Positions 1 through 10,500 of a stretch of DNA of 64,000 bases are shown here, one piece after another; position 1 is the stretch's first letter, and the number at the start of each line of letters is the position of its first letter. Source of the DNA: Chloroflexota bacterium (lineage in GTDB: Bacteria; Chloroflexota; Dehalococcoidia; Lucifugimonadales; UBA3495); contig JACZUF010000014.1 in the NCBI GenBank assembly GCA_022573285.1, positions 1 through 64,000 on the forward strand. The letters are read 5' to 3'. Under the pieces are notes generated by a model that saw nothing but the letters and a program-made list of their open reading frames with translations, had not been told where the DNA came from and did no database searches. The position numbers and the translations under genes are program-made.

Positions 1-3
1 GGT

Positions 4-29
4 GGGGGCGGGTTTTAAACCCGCCCCTA
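4..29. repeat. Palindromic intergenic repeat
   Basis: A near-perfect inverted repeat of the form GGGGCGGGTTT / AAACCCGCCCC stands at the window edge and is followed by CTACG. The same GGGGCGGG...CCCGCCCCTAC theme recurs near 43.54-43.67 kb, so this is one copy of a dispersed intergenic palindrome. Bases 30-130 hold no gene that I can support. Confidence 0.6.
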
Positions 30-130
30 CGACGTTGATGCTAAAGATGCGATGACAGCCAATCCCTATCTCCCGCTCACCCTGGGATTGTAGAAGGGTC
101 CTGCCTCCATCTCAGACGTGGTTCGACGGG

Positions 131-958
131 CTATCCGGGAGAGGAACTGGGGTCCAGACCCTGAAGATGGCGCCGGTCTTCCGCCGCCTGCTCTGAGCGG
201 CCAAGTTGGGCGTAGGCTTCCGCCCGGCGCTGCCACGCGTCGGCGTAGTCGGGGTCCAAGGCGATGGCCTTGGTGAATTGGTCAATTGCCTCTTGGTACT
301 TCCCCTCGTCATACCACTCAATTCCCCGTGAGGTCATAACCGCGGCCGTGGGGGCTATGCCGGGCTCGAAGGTCCCCCAAGGCACGTGCTCCGTCTCCGG
401 CTCCTCTTCTGCTTCCGCAGATTCGGCCTCAGGAGATTGGTCAGTCTCAACCGCCGGCCCTTGGGCGCTCTCGGTGGCTGGCGCCTCCGCAACTTGGGCA
501 GTCTCAGTCTCCGACACAGGAGGTTCCGCGGCCGGGGGTTCAACGGCGGAGACCTCTGCCTTCTCAGGCGGCTTGGCGACAGAGGTGGAGGGTACGGTGG
601 TCTGAGTTGGGGGTTGCGCCGGGGAAGCCTGGGCCCCCTCTTGTTCTTCCGGTGAGTAGGCCTCGTTCAGGTCCCAACCGCAACCGGTGCAGAAATGCTG
701 ACCTTCTGAGTAGGACTTGGCGCAACGGCCACAGGACAAACGGTCTGGCTGGACGGCGGGGTCAGTGGTCGGGCGCTTGATGAACAACAACACCAACACG
801 GGAACGACGCCCAGCAGGGCCGACTCGGGCAAATTCAGAAGGCTCAACATTAGCGCTGCACCCCCCCAGCCCCAGGGGTTGCGCCCCTTGGAGATCGCCA
901 AGCGGGCGGTCCAGAGAGCTACCGCAAAAATCACCGGGTAAAGGAAAACGTCACCCAA
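131..958 (-). CDS. Membrane protein with zinc ribbon and TPR repeats
   Basis: A 275-residue protein in three parts. Residues 1-62 are hydrophobic and likely form two or three membrane segments. Residues about 75-95 hold a zinc-ribbon knuckle with CGRC and CTGC pairs. A long Pro/Glu/Ala-rich linker follows, and residues about 205-270 form two TPR units (the first contains EGKYQEAIDQFTKAIALDP). The start is TTG at 958, supported by a GAGGA ribosome-binding site about 8 nt upstream. This is a scaffold-type architecture. TPR repeats bind proteins and the zinc ribbon may bind protein or nucleic acid, but the specific partner is unknown. It is monocistronic and diverges from fbp. Confidence 0.75.
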   Translation of the reverse strand: MGDVFLYPVIFAVALWTARLAISKGRNPWGWGGAALMLSLLNLPESALLGVVPVLVLLFIKRPTTDPAVQPDRLSCGRCAKSYSEGQHFCTGCGWDLNEAYSPEEQEGAQASPAQPPTQTTVPSTSVAKPPEKAEVSAVEPPAAEPPVSETETAQVAEAPATESAQGPAVETDQSPEAESAEAEEEPETEHVPWGTFEPGIAPTAAVMTSRGIEWYDEGKYQEAIDQFTKAIALDPDYADAWQRRAEAYAQLGRSEQAAEDRRHLQGLDPSSSPG

Positions 959-1458
959 GGCTTTTATCCTCTATCCTGCCTGTCACCGCCGGGGCTGCAC
1001 AGACAGAGACTCCCCCGTGCCAGAGGCAATGGCAAGTATTCTAATAATGAATATACACCCGTATCGGGCACTCGGCAACGCCGGAGGCTGGGTTTGGCAG
1101 CGGGATGGAGTGCATCTTGGAGATGTAGTCCCCAATCCCCGCAGTATAAACTCCAGACCAAGGCCCGGCGGTTCAAGGCGGGACCCGTCCGGAAGAAATA
1201 GCCAAAACCGGACCCATAACAATTCATGTACGACGAAAATTGACAGGGTAAAATTCGTACTGCTAGAATTGGTCGCGGCCTGGACGCGGAAGCCTGATCA
1301 CGTCTGTTGAAAGCCTGACGGATAGGGCTAACGTGTCGCTGATTTCCTGCATTATTTATCGCTGCCATTACGGAATGTTCTCTCAATAAAACAGTAGTTA
1401 TAGACCCGGTACAGCTAATGAAATCATGGACCGGGTTATTCAGTGCGGGAGGTGACGC
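959..1458. other. Intergenic region upstream of fbp
   Basis: About 500 bases with no gene I can support. The ORFs called on both strands here lack ribosome-binding sites and homology-like features. The region holds the promoter at 1240-1269 and then a leader of roughly 185 nt before fbp. I did not recognise a riboswitch family in the leader. Confidence 0.6.
1240..1269 (+). promoter_or_regulatory. Sigma70-type promoter for fbp-aldolase
   Basis: A perfect -35 TTGACA at 1240-1245 is followed by an 18-nt spacer and TAGAAT at 1264-1269. Transcription would start near 1276, giving a leader of about 185 nt before fbp. This is sequence-based prediction only. Confidence 0.65.
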
Positions 1459-2436
1459 GTGCCGGTGGCAGAACATCGTACTACTCTTCAGGAATACGTA
1501 ATTCTAGAGTGTCAGGAAAAAGGACAGCATGACGGCCTAGACGCTGTAATCATGGCCATCGCAGATGGTTCTTGCCGAGTCCAGCAACAGGTCCAACAGG
1601 CCGCCTTGGCCGACGTGCTGGGCGTCACGGGCGAGACCAACGTGCAGGGCGAGATTGTCCAACGTCTGGACAAGGCCAGTTCGGACATTTTCGTGGAGAC
1701 GCTCTCCCAGTCCGGTCACGTGGCCGCCATAGGCTGCGAAGAGATAGAAAAGCCGGTCATTATCGAGGGGGACGTCGCAGACGGTTATATCGTCTTGATG
1801 GACCCCCTCGACGGCTCGTCAAATATCGACGTTGCCGTGAGCATCGGCTCCATCTTCGGGATCTGGCGAAAGAAGCCCGGCGAGACCGTCAACGAGGACT
1901 CTTTGCTCAGGCCCGGCAACGAGCAGATCGCCGCGGCGTATGTGGTGTATGGTTCGAGCACCGTGTTGGTCCTGGCCACCAAGAACAACGTCTGCGGATT
2001 CACATTAGACTGCGCATCTGGCGTCTTTGCCGTGACTCATCCCCACATCAAGATTCCTGCGGAATGCGCTTATTACAGCACCAATGAGGGCAACAATAAA
2101 GTCTTGGACGAGCCCACCAAAAAGGCCATCGCCTTTCTCCGGGACAAGTATTCCCAACGGTACGTGGGTTCTTTGGTGGCCGATTTTCACCGGAACCTCT
2201 TGAAGGGCGGTATCTTCGCCTATCCAGCCGACCAGAACCGGAAGGACGGCCGCCTGCGGCTGATGTATGAGGCAAATCCCTTGGGCTATGTGGCCGAACA
2301 AGCCGGCGGGGCCGCTTCAACAGGTTACCAAAGGATATTGGACATCGTCCCCCAACAACTGCACCAGCGGACTCCGCTGATCTTGGGGAATAAAGATGTT
2401 GTCGAGCAGACGGTGTTGGTGATTAACGGCGGCTAG
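1459..2436 (+). CDS. fbp: Fructose-1,6-bisphosphatase, class I
   Basis: A 325-residue class I FBPase, which hydrolyses fructose 1,6-bisphosphate to fructose 6-phosphate in gluconeogenesis. The signature metal-binding segment DPLDGSSN lies near residue 115, preceded by a GCEE acidic patch. The length fits the family (about 320-340). The start is GTG at 1459 with GGGAGGTG a few bases upstream. It is followed 55 nt later by a class I aldolase on the same strand, and both probably share the TTGACA-N18-TAGAAT promoter. The pair catalyses adjacent steps: the aldolase makes FBP from triose phosphates and this enzyme dephosphorylates it. Confidence 0.95.
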   Translation: MPVAEHRTTLQEYVILECQEKGQHDGLDAVIMAIADGSCRVQQQVQQAALADVLGVTGETNVQGEIVQRLDKASSDIFVETLSQSGHVAAIGCEEIEKPVIIEGDVADGYIVLMDPLDGSSNIDVAVSIGSIFGIWRKKPGETVNEDSLLRPGNEQIAAAYVVYGSSTVLVLATKNNVCGFTLDCASGVFAVTHPHIKIPAECAYYSTNEGNNKVLDEPTKKAIAFLRDKYSQRYVGSLVADFHRNLLKGGIFAYPADQNRKDGRLRLMYEANPLGYVAEQAGGAASTGYQRILDIVPQQLHQRTPLILGNKDVVEQTVLVINGG

Positions 2437-2491
2437 GGGGCTTGCTCGGCACCGGACATAACCAGGAAAATACGGGCAGGAGGCGTGATCC

Positions 2492-3526
2492 ATGGATGAG
2501 CAGCGACTGGTCAAGACCGCTCAGGCGTTGGTCGCCGAGAAAAAGGGTATCCTGGCAGCCGACGAAAGCGCCGGCACCATAAAGAGACGGTTCGACAGCA
2601 TAAACGTGGAGTCCACCGAGGATAGCCGGCGCAACTACCGCGAGATGCTGTTCCGCACGGCCGGGGTTGCCGATTTTGTCAGCGGCGTGATCCTGTTCGA
2701 CGAGACCATCCGCCAGGATGGCGCCGACGGCACGCCGATGGTCAAGGTGTTGTCGGACCAAGGAATCATCCCCGGTATCAAGGTCGACAAGGGCACCGTG
2801 CCCCTTCCGGAGGCCGCGGATGAGTTGGTTACGGAGGGCCTGGACGGCCTGCGCGACCGCCTCAAGGAATACGTCGAGTTGGGAGCAGGCTTCACCAAGT
2901 GGCGGGCGGTGATCAGCATCAGCGACAACACCCCCACCTCCTACGGCCTGGCCGCCAATGCCCACGCCCTGGCCCGGTTCGCGGCCTTGAGCCAAGAAGC
3001 AGGCTTGGTGCCCATCGTGGAACCGGAGATCCTCCGGGATGGCGGCCACAGCATCGAAAGATGTTTTGAGGTCACCGAGGAAACCCTGCGGGAGGTCTTC
3101 GACCAGTTGGCCCAGCAGAAAGTTCTTCTTGAGGGAATGCTGCTAAAGCCCAGTATGGTGATCTCCGGGGGTTCCGCGGCCCAGCGCGCCGGGCCGGAAG
3201 AAGTCGCTGAGAAGACCATTGAATGCTTCAAGCGGGTTTTGCCCGCATCGGTCCCCGGCGTGGTCTTTCTCTCCGGTGGCGAGCCCGACGGGTCGGTAAC
3301 GGCCAATCTCAATGCCCTCAACCAGCGGGCGAACGACGTTGGAGCGCCTTGGGAACTCAGCTTCTCCTTCGGCCGGAGCCTGCAGGGCGCACCGCTAGCG
3401 GCCTGGGCAGGAAAGGCGGAGAACACAGAGGCCGCTGCATTGGCCTTCTACACGCGGGCCCGGCTCACCAGCGCGGCTCGGCAGGGCGTCTACGTCCCGG
3501 AAGAGCAGGAGGTGTCCGCCGTCTAG
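2492..3526 (+). CDS. Fructose-bisphosphate aldolase, class I
   Basis: A 344-residue class I (Schiff-base) aldolase. It opens with the typical KGILAADES motif near residue 18 and carries the active-site lysine in LLKPSMV (Lys219). It interconverts fructose 1,6-bisphosphate with dihydroxyacetone phosphate and glyceraldehyde 3-phosphate in the cytoplasm. The start is ATG at 2492 with CAGGAGG upstream. It lies 55 nt downstream of fbp and so is probably cotranscribed, which favours a gluconeogenic role. Class I aldolases are common in eukaryotes and patchy in bacteria, but several bacterial phyla have full-length forms like this one. Confidence 0.93.
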   Translation: MDEQRLVKTAQALVAEKKGILAADESAGTIKRRFDSINVESTEDSRRNYREMLFRTAGVADFVSGVILFDETIRQDGADGTPMVKVLSDQGIIPGIKVDKGTVPLPEAADELVTEGLDGLRDRLKEYVELGAGFTKWRAVISISDNTPTSYGLAANAHALARFAALSQEAGLVPIVEPEILRDGGHSIERCFEVTEETLREVFDQLAQQKVLLEGMLLKPSMVISGGSAAQRAGPEEVAEKTIECFKRVLPASVPGVVFLSGGEPDGSVTANLNALNQRANDVGAPWELSFSFGRSLQGAPLAAWAGKAENTEAAALAFYTRARLTSAARQGVYVPEEQEVSAV

Positions 3527-3608
3527 GCAGAGCCGCCTTCGTCATTCCGGCCTAGTCGTGGATTCAGATTCTCCCGTTATTCATAGCGGAAGCGCGTTTG
3601 TTAAATAA

Positions 3609-3646
3609 GTAGGGGCATCCCGATTCCGTCGGGACCGTGCCCCTAC
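3609..3646. repeat. Large intergenic hairpin
   Basis: Nested inverted repeats: outer arms GTAGGGGCA / TGCCCCTAC enclose inner arms TCCCGA / TCGGGA. It sits between the convergent aldolase and aspS genes and has no T tract, so it resembles a REP-like dispersed palindrome more than a classical terminator. It could still stop transcription from both sides. Confidence 0.6.
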
Positions 3647-3701
3647 TCAGGGTAACCACTCTGGGTCCCGGCTTTAGGCGGGAACGACGGCGTTGTTCCC
3701 G

Positions 3702-5501
3702 TTATCCAGGTTGCTCGGTGATCCGCAGGGACAACTCGTCCAGTTGCGACTGGGATACGGGAGTGGGCGCGTCGAACAACAGGTCCGTCCCACTCTGGGT
3801 CTTGGGGAAGGCGATCACGTCCCGGATGGATGGGCTGCCGCAGAGTATCGCCACCAGCCGGTCGATTCCCGGCGCTATGCCTCCGTGGGGCGGCGCGCCG
3901 TACTCGAAGGCCTCCAGTATCTGGCCGAACCGGGAGTTCATCTCCTCCTTCGAGTAACCCAGTATCTCGAAGACCTTCTCCTGAAGCCGGCGGTTGTGTA
4001 TCCGGATGCTGCCGCTGGCCAGTTCGGAACCGTTGCACACCAGGTCATAGGCCTTGGATTCGATGGCCCCGAGATCGCTGCCGTCCAACTCCTCCTCTTG
4101 GCCCTCGGCGGGCGAGGTAAAGGGATGGTGGGAGGAGTCCCAACGCTTGGCGTCCTCGTTCCACTCGAATAGCGGGAACCGGGTGATGAAGGCAAAGGCC
4201 AACTCGTCGGGGTCCGGTAGTTTCAGCAAGTCCCCCACATGCGTCCGCATCACGGCGAGCCAGGCGTTCAACCGGGGCTGAGGTCCCGCCATCAGCAGCA
4301 CCAAGTCGCCGGGGCCTGCGCCCATCCGGTCCGCCAGGCGCTGGTGCCATTCGGCCGGCATGCGGAGCCCGGCCGACTGTAGGATATCCTCTCCGGTCTG
4401 CTGCCCCACCGTGCCGCCGCCCCGGTACCGGATGTAGCTCAGACCGCCGGCCCCCGCCGCCTTGGCGGCGTCCTCCAGGTCCCGGACCTGGGAGGTGGTG
4501 AACTGGGCTTGGCCGGGCACGACGAAGCCCTTGATGTGCCCGCCGCCCTCGACAGTGGAGAGAAACACCCTGAATTCGGTCTCGCCGGCTAGGTCGGACA
4601 CGTCGGTCATCTCAAGGCCGAAACGCAGGTCCGGCTTGTCGGTCGCGTAACGGTCCATCGCCTCGTCATAGCTGATCCTGGGGAACGGTTTCCGGAGCTT
4701 TTTTTCCGGCGTCACCGACTCGATCATCCCGGTGTACAGCTCTTCGGTCAGGTCCAGGATGTCGTTTTCCTCGACGAAGCTCATCTCAAGGTCCAACTGA
4801 GTGAACTCCAGTTGCCGGTCGGCGCGCAGGTCTTCGTCACGGAAGCAGCGCGCGATCTGGAAATACCGCTCGATGCCGGCGACCATCAGCAGCTGCTTCA
4901 TCTGCTGCGGTGATTGGGGCAGGGCGTAGAAACTGCCGGGCTGCATCCTGCTGGGCACCAGGAAATCTCTGGCCCCTTCCGGGGTGCTCTTGATGAGGAT
5001 GGGCGTCTCAATCTCAAGAAAGTCGCGTTGGTCCAGAAAGTCCCGGATGTATTTGACCACTTTGTGCCGCAGTATCAGGTTGCGCAGCATGGGCGGACGC
5101 CGCAGGTCTAGGTAGCGGTACCGGAGGCGCAGGCTTTCGTCGGCTTCCGCGTCTTCCTCGATATAGAAGGGAGGGGTCAGTGAACGGTTCAGGACCGTTA
5201 GCTCCGAGGCCATCACCTCTACATCCCCGGTGGCTATGGCCGGGTTCTCGCTGCCTTGAGGGCGGGCCTTGACCGTGCCCTTGACCTGCACGACCCATTC
5301 CGGCCTGACCTCTTCGGCGATGCGGCTGGCATCGGCGGCGGTCTCCGGATTGAATACCACCTGGACGATGCCCGACCGGTCGCGCAGGTCCAGAAAGATG
5401 ATCCCGCCGTGGTCTCGCCTCCGGCCGATCCAACCTGCCAAGGTGACTTGGTCGCCGGCGTTCTCTCCCCTCAGGGCGCCGCAATCCGCGCTGCGCAGCA
5501 C
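3702..5501 (-). CDS. aspS: Aspartyl-tRNA synthetase
   Basis: A 599-residue class II aminoacyl-tRNA synthetase of the long bacterial type. It has an N-terminal OB-fold anticodon-binding domain (VTLAGWIGRRRDHGGIIFLD), then the class II core with motif 1 near FLEIETPILIKSTPEGARD and motif 2 at RCFRDEDLRADRQLEFTQLD. A GAD-type insertion follows, then motif 3 at GIAPGIDRLVAILCG. It charges tRNA-Asp, and possibly also tRNA-Asn if the organism uses the GatCAB route, which this window cannot tell. The start is GTG at 5501 with GGAGG upstream. Confidence 0.96.
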   Translation of the reverse strand: MLRSADCGALRGENAGDQVTLAGWIGRRRDHGGIIFLDLRDRSGIVQVVFNPETAADASRIAEEVRPEWVVQVKGTVKARPQGSENPAIATGDVEVMASELTVLNRSLTPPFYIEEDAEADESLRLRYRYLDLRRPPMLRNLILRHKVVKYIRDFLDQRDFLEIETPILIKSTPEGARDFLVPSRMQPGSFYALPQSPQQMKQLLMVAGIERYFQIARCFRDEDLRADRQLEFTQLDLEMSFVEENDILDLTEELYTGMIESVTPEKKLRKPFPRISYDEAMDRYATDKPDLRFGLEMTDVSDLAGETEFRVFLSTVEGGGHIKGFVVPGQAQFTTSQVRDLEDAAKAAGAGGLSYIRYRGGGTVGQQTGEDILQSAGLRMPAEWHQRLADRMGAGPGDLVLLMAGPQPRLNAWLAVMRTHVGDLLKLPDPDELAFAFITRFPLFEWNEDAKRWDSSHHPFTSPAEGQEEELDGSDLGAIESKAYDLVCNGSELASGSIRIHNRRLQEKVFEILGYSKEEMNSRFGQILEAFEYGAPPHGGIAPGIDRLVAILCGSPSIRDVIAFPKTQSGTDLLFDAPTPVSQSQLDELSLRITEQPG

Positions 5502-5609
5502 GCAATTCCTCCGCTATCTGTTGATGTGATGATACGCCCATCGGCCGCCGGGGAAGCAATGGGCCCGCCTGGTCCATCGCCCTGGTTTTTGGCCTTTGAT
5601 TATTCGCTT

Positions 5610-7436
5610 CTAATTACCGGGGAAGACCTGGAATATGTCTTGGATGGGGCTTTCTTGTTGTTTGGTCAGTCCCGCCACCGCCTCGGCCAGTTCCTGGGGC
5701 GAGTCCACCGGCGGTAGACACACAGTATCCAGGCAAACGTGGGCCCTGGCGACGGTATCGCCATCGGCGGCCATGACGGTCTTGATCTCCAGGTTGGGCT
5801 GGGGAAGGCGGACGGCGGCGGCCAGGAGTTTCTGACAGCCGGGGTCTTCGGGACGGCCCTCGATGGTCACTTCCACCATGGTGTTCTTCAACAGGTGCAC
5901 TGCGAGACCGTAATCGGCGGCAAATTCTCCCTGCTCTCGGAAGGTCTCAACGAATGCGTTTAATGTCGCCTCCGCGATCTGCCGGTAGTCTTCGTTCCTG
6001 GTGGTCTGGTACAGGCGGGTCAGCGCCTGAGCCGCGGCCGTGTTGTCGGCCAGGTTCTTTTCCCTGACCTGCAGATGCCCGATAGCGTCCGGGTCCTCTT
6101 CGGTGTCGAAGAATCCACCGCCTTCTTGGTCGAAGAAGCGGTCCACCATGATTCGGGCCACGTCAACGGCCCGTTCAAGGTAGGACTCCGCGGCGGTGTT
6201 GCCGTGGGCCTGGACCAGGGCGGTCAACAGCCAGGTCCAGTCGGTGAAAAACGCCGGCCCGTCGGACGGCCCATGCTCCGAATATACATGACTGAATGAG
6301 CCGCTTTGGGCCATGGAGTCCAGCTTGTCCAGCACTTGGATGGCGGTGGTCTGTAACGAGGGTTCGCCCAGCTTCCAAGCCGCTTCCAGGAGCACGGTGA
6401 CCGCCAACGCGTTGCTGTTGGCATAACACGACGGGTCTGGCGCCGGCCGCTCCTCTATCGTCCGCCGGTCTGGGTCCAGTGAGAAGTAGTCCGAATGTGC
6501 GCCCTGACTGCCCCGGAATCCGGGTGTGGCCGGGTCGTACAGTTGTTCCAACAGGTAATCTATGGTCTGCTTCGCCGTTTTCCGGTATTGGGGACGATCC
6601 AGCAGGATGCCGGCGTCCAGAAACTCCCGGGCCAGGCCCAGATTGTCCTCCAGCATCTTTTCGTGCTGGGGCTCGGTCCAATCAGCCCGGGCGCAGTTCC
6701 TAAAGAACCCGCCGTCGAGGCTGTCAAACACCTGGCCCTCGGACATGCCGTCCAGGGTCTTTGTGAGCATTGAGGCATAGAAGTCTTCGCCGCTGGTGCG
6801 GTACAGGTGGTTCACAAAGCGCACTATTGACGCGTTGGGGAACTTGGGCTCGTTGCCAAACCCGCCGTTGGCGGAATCGTAAGAGCCGGCGACAATGCGG
6901 GAGACCCGGTCGACCACCAACTCCTCCAGTTCAGCCCCGGCGGCGGCCCGGCCGGCGTGCTCTTTGCGCCGGGTCAGCAGGTCTCTGGCCTGAGTATAGA
7001 GGGTGGTCCGGTCGTTCTTATAGGCGTCGATGAACTCGGATATCATGGCGATCAACTGATCGGGGGGCAGGTAGGTAGCTCCGCCGATGAGACCGCCGTG
7101 TCCGGTCAGGAAGGCCGTGGTGGGCCAGCCGCCCACGTTGTACCTGAAGTTGATGTCCGGCCGGTGGTCGTTGTCCACCCGCACCGGTATGAAGTTCTCG
7201 TTGAGCAGGTCCTGGACGTCAGGGTCGGAATAACTGGTCTCGTCCATCACGTGGCACCAGTAGCACCAGACCGCAGAGATGGACAGCAGAACGGGTTTGT
7301 CTTCTTCCTGGGCTTTGGCGAAAGCTGCGGGGCCCCAAGGCTGCCAATTGATCAGGTGGGCCTGGTTCGGATTGGGCGAAAAAAGGAACTCGGACAATGG
7401 GGCCGCCTTTATGGTGTCGCTCTCTCGCGTTGCCAA
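5610..7436 (-). CDS. DUF255 thioredoxin-like protein (YyaL/SPATA20 family)
   Basis: A 608-residue protein. The N-terminal third is a thioredoxin-like DUF255 domain with a CYWC redox motif (Cys58 and Cys61) followed by HVMDE. The remainder resembles an alpha/alpha six-hairpin glycosidase-like fold. This matches the widespread YyaL/SPATA20 family, whose biochemical role is poorly defined. The six-hairpin part is often thought catalytically uncertain. There is no signal peptide, so it is probably cytoplasmic. The start is a TTG at 7436 with a weak ribosome-binding site, so the start is less certain than the family call. Confidence 0.88.
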   Translation of the reverse strand: MATRESDTIKAAPLSEFLFSPNPNQAHLINWQPWGPAAFAKAQEEDKPVLLSISAVWCYWCHVMDETSYSDPDVQDLLNENFIPVRVDNDHRPDINFRYNVGGWPTTAFLTGHGGLIGGATYLPPDQLIAMISEFIDAYKNDRTTLYTQARDLLTRRKEHAGRAAAGAELEELVVDRVSRIVAGSYDSANGGFGNEPKFPNASIVRFVNHLYRTSGEDFYASMLTKTLDGMSEGQVFDSLDGGFFRNCARADWTEPQHEKMLEDNLGLAREFLDAGILLDRPQYRKTAKQTIDYLLEQLYDPATPGFRGSQGAHSDYFSLDPDRRTIEERPAPDPSCYANSNALAVTVLLEAAWKLGEPSLQTTAIQVLDKLDSMAQSGSFSHVYSEHGPSDGPAFFTDWTWLLTALVQAHGNTAAESYLERAVDVARIMVDRFFDQEGGGFFDTEEDPDAIGHLQVREKNLADNTAAAQALTRLYQTTRNEDYRQIAEATLNAFVETFREQGEFAADYGLAVHLLKNTMVEVTIEGRPEDPGCQKLLAAAVRLPQPNLEIKTVMAADGDTVARAHVCLDTVCLPPVDSPQELAEAVAGLTKQQESPIQDIFQVFPGN

Positions 7437-7583
7437 GAATTAAGCCGTCATTATCGAGGGTCAGGAGGCATGGAAAGTGCTTAGCAACGTTAGCATAGCC
7501 CCCCTGGATTATCAATTGGAGGGCCAGAGTATTCTCAATGAAGGCCGGACCGTGGAGGCGGGACCGAAACGCCTCAGCCGCTG

Positions 7584-10500
7584 CTAAATCGTCACCAAGT
7601 CCGGCCGGTCCATCTGGTAACCGGCGTGAGAGATCGGGACGCTCAACACGACCTTGGCCTGGTCCATGATCTCGGGGCTGGCGTTGGCCAGGTCGACTAA
7701 AGAACCGTTCTCCATCGAGGCGATGGGAAGGCCGTCGCGGAGCACCAGGCGGTTACGCACCACCGCGGACACCCGGGGTCCGGGCGAGATGATCCCGGCA
7801 AGGTTCAGCGGGTCGCAGGCCGATATGGCGATAAAGCGGCCGTCGGGCTCGGTGTTCTTGGTCTTGCGCAGTAGTTCGACCGCTTCGGGCAGGGCGAACT
7901 GCTCCCCGATGAAGCCGGACACGAACCGTCCTCCTCTGATCTCTCCCCGGGCCTCCAGACGGCGCAGGACCCGCACCAGGTCGCGCCACCGGTAGGACAG
8001 GGCGTCCCGTGCCAATAGCTCCGGGAACAACACGCCGTAACGGTCCAGGAGTTGGCGGGCGATGGGCTCGCTGCGGTCGTCCACGGGGTCAATGGGCTCC
8101 AGAAGCGACCAACGGCTGTAACCGCGCCTGCGGTTTTGGCCGGTGCGTCCATTACGGCTATCCCGCCCGCTGCGCCGGGGCCGCCGGCCAAGACTCCGAG
8201 GGCCTCCCAGCCGCCGGCGCAGGGCCTCGACCCCGTCAACGGTGACCCGTCCGGAGGCGGCCAAGGACCAGAGGGCCTCTTCCACGTCCGAGGGCAGCCG
8301 CTGGGTCGCCGACACGATGTCGGAGAGGAAAGACGCTCCCCGCCGGCTCAACACCTCAACCACTTCTTTCGCCGCGCCGGTCAGTCCTTCCGCATCTTGG
8401 CCGGTGGGTCCGAGAACCCAGTCCAAGGAATCGCGCAGGACCATGGTTATGGGTGTGGCCCTGGAGAAGGACGGCCGTCCCTTGGACGGGGCGCCGCCAT
8501 CCTGTTGGCCGTTTTGTTGTAACGAAACGCGGCCCCAGGCCACCTCTCCGCCCAGGCAGAGACGGTCCAGCATCACCGGGCTGTAGTCCGACACCCGGGA
8601 GAGCAGGACTTCGTCTTCGATGGCCCCCGCTGCAGACTCAAATCCCTGTAGCTGCTCTATCGCAGCCAGCAAGCCCCCCTCTCCCTGTAGCCGCGCCGCC
8701 GGGTCTACGTGCTGCCACCGGAGTAAGAAGCGCATGAAGACGGCCGGCGGGACCGGTTCGACCTCCCGCCGCAGGGTGTCGATGGTCGACCGGTGAATCC
8801 GGGCCAGTATGCGGCGGTCACAGAACTCCTCTCCTTCCACCCCGGTCCTGAAACTGCCGCGGAGCACGACGCCTTCATTCTCCAGGCGTCCAAACGCATA
8901 TTGGATGTCGTCCTGGGGTATGCCCAACGACTGGACGGCTTCCGTGACGGTCAGCGGGCCGGAGCACTCCACCCAGCCTCGCAACACCGAATGGATGTTG
9001 TCTTCCCGGACACCATCCCCGTCCAGAAGGTGGGCCGGAGGACTGGGGTCGATATTGGCGTCAGGGTATATCGGCTGCAGGAGCGAAAGCCGTTCGGCGG
9101 CGGCCCAGTAGGCGACGCCATCCGATTCCATGCGGTAGGCCCGGCCGGCGGCCACCAGGGATTCGAACCATTGCGGTATGGCGCCCGTTCCTTCTGCGAC
9201 AACCATGGTCAAAGCGGTGGATTCGGGCAGCACTCCCAGCACCAAGAGAGCGTCATGTAATTCGTCGGCGTCCCGCATCCTGGGCCAGGCGTTGGCCGAT
9301 TCCCGTTGGATGGCGGCGGGGTCTAGGGCGCTCAGGTCGCGGGAGTCTTCGGGCAGCGCCCGCCTCAAGGAAACCGCCCTGGCGCGGCGCTCCTCCAACG
9401 GTGCGTCGTCCAAGAAAGCGTAGGGCATGGCGTTCAGTATCTGGTGGGAAAAGGCCGAGGGCTGCACCGTGTCCCGGCCGAATATCTCGATGCTCCCATC
9501 GCTGATGCCGGCCAGCAACTCCTTGCAGCCTTCGACATCCATTGCCTCGGTTAGGCAATCGCGCATGGTCTCGAATACCAGGGGATGATCGGGGACTTGG
9601 ATGTCGCCGGGCATGGCGTTGTCCTGGCAGGCCACCTGGGCTGGGAACACCGCCGCCAATAGGTCGTCGGACCGCATTCGGACCAGTGGCGCTGGGACCT
9701 TGCGACCTCCGGTGTGCCGCAGGACCGCCAGGGACCTGGTTGCGTTCCAACGCCAGCGGGTGCCAAACAGCGGCGCCTGCAGGATGGCCTGCTCAAGCAC
9801 GTCCTGGATGGTCCGTTCGTTCAGGTAGGTGAAGATTTCATCCACGGGCATGGACAAGCCCGGCCCCAGGGAGAAATTCAAGCCGTCGTCGGTGGCCGAG
9901 GCCTGCAATTCGAAATCAAAGGCGCGGCAGATCCTCTTGCGCAGCGCCATGCCCCAAGCCCGGTTGATCCTGGCCCCAAAGGGAGCGTGGATCACCAGTT
10001 GCATGCCGCCGCTTTCGTCGAAGAAGCGTTCGGCGACCACCTTGCTCTTGGAGGGCACGACTCCCAGGACCCGTTTGCCCTCCTCCAAGTAGGCGACCAA
10101 TTGCCGGCTGGACTCCCGGTCCACACCGGACTCGGCAATCACCCAATCTTGGGCTTTGACGTGATCGTCCAGGCGCTGGTCGATGCCTTCCCGCAGTTCG
10201 GAGACCTCCTGGGACAGTTCCCAGGTACGGCCGGGCGCTTCACCCAGCCAGAAGGGGATAGTCGGCGGTTGGCCCTGGGCGTCTTCCACCCGGACCTTGC
10301 CGCTCTCCACCCGGCGGATTTTCCACGCAGTGTTTCCCAGCAGGAACACGTCGCCGGCCAGGCTCTCGATGGCAAAATCCTCGTTGACCGTGCCGATGAA
10401 GGTTTCCTCCGGGTCGAGTATGACATCGTAGTCGGCATTGTCCGGGATCGCGCCGCCGCTGGTCATGGCCGCGATGGGCGCGCCGCGTCTCCCCTTCACC

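Noticed and set aside
964-1476. Minus-strand 170-residue ORF upstream of fbp
   Set aside because: No ribosome-binding site; it crosses the fbp promoter and start and has no recognisable features.
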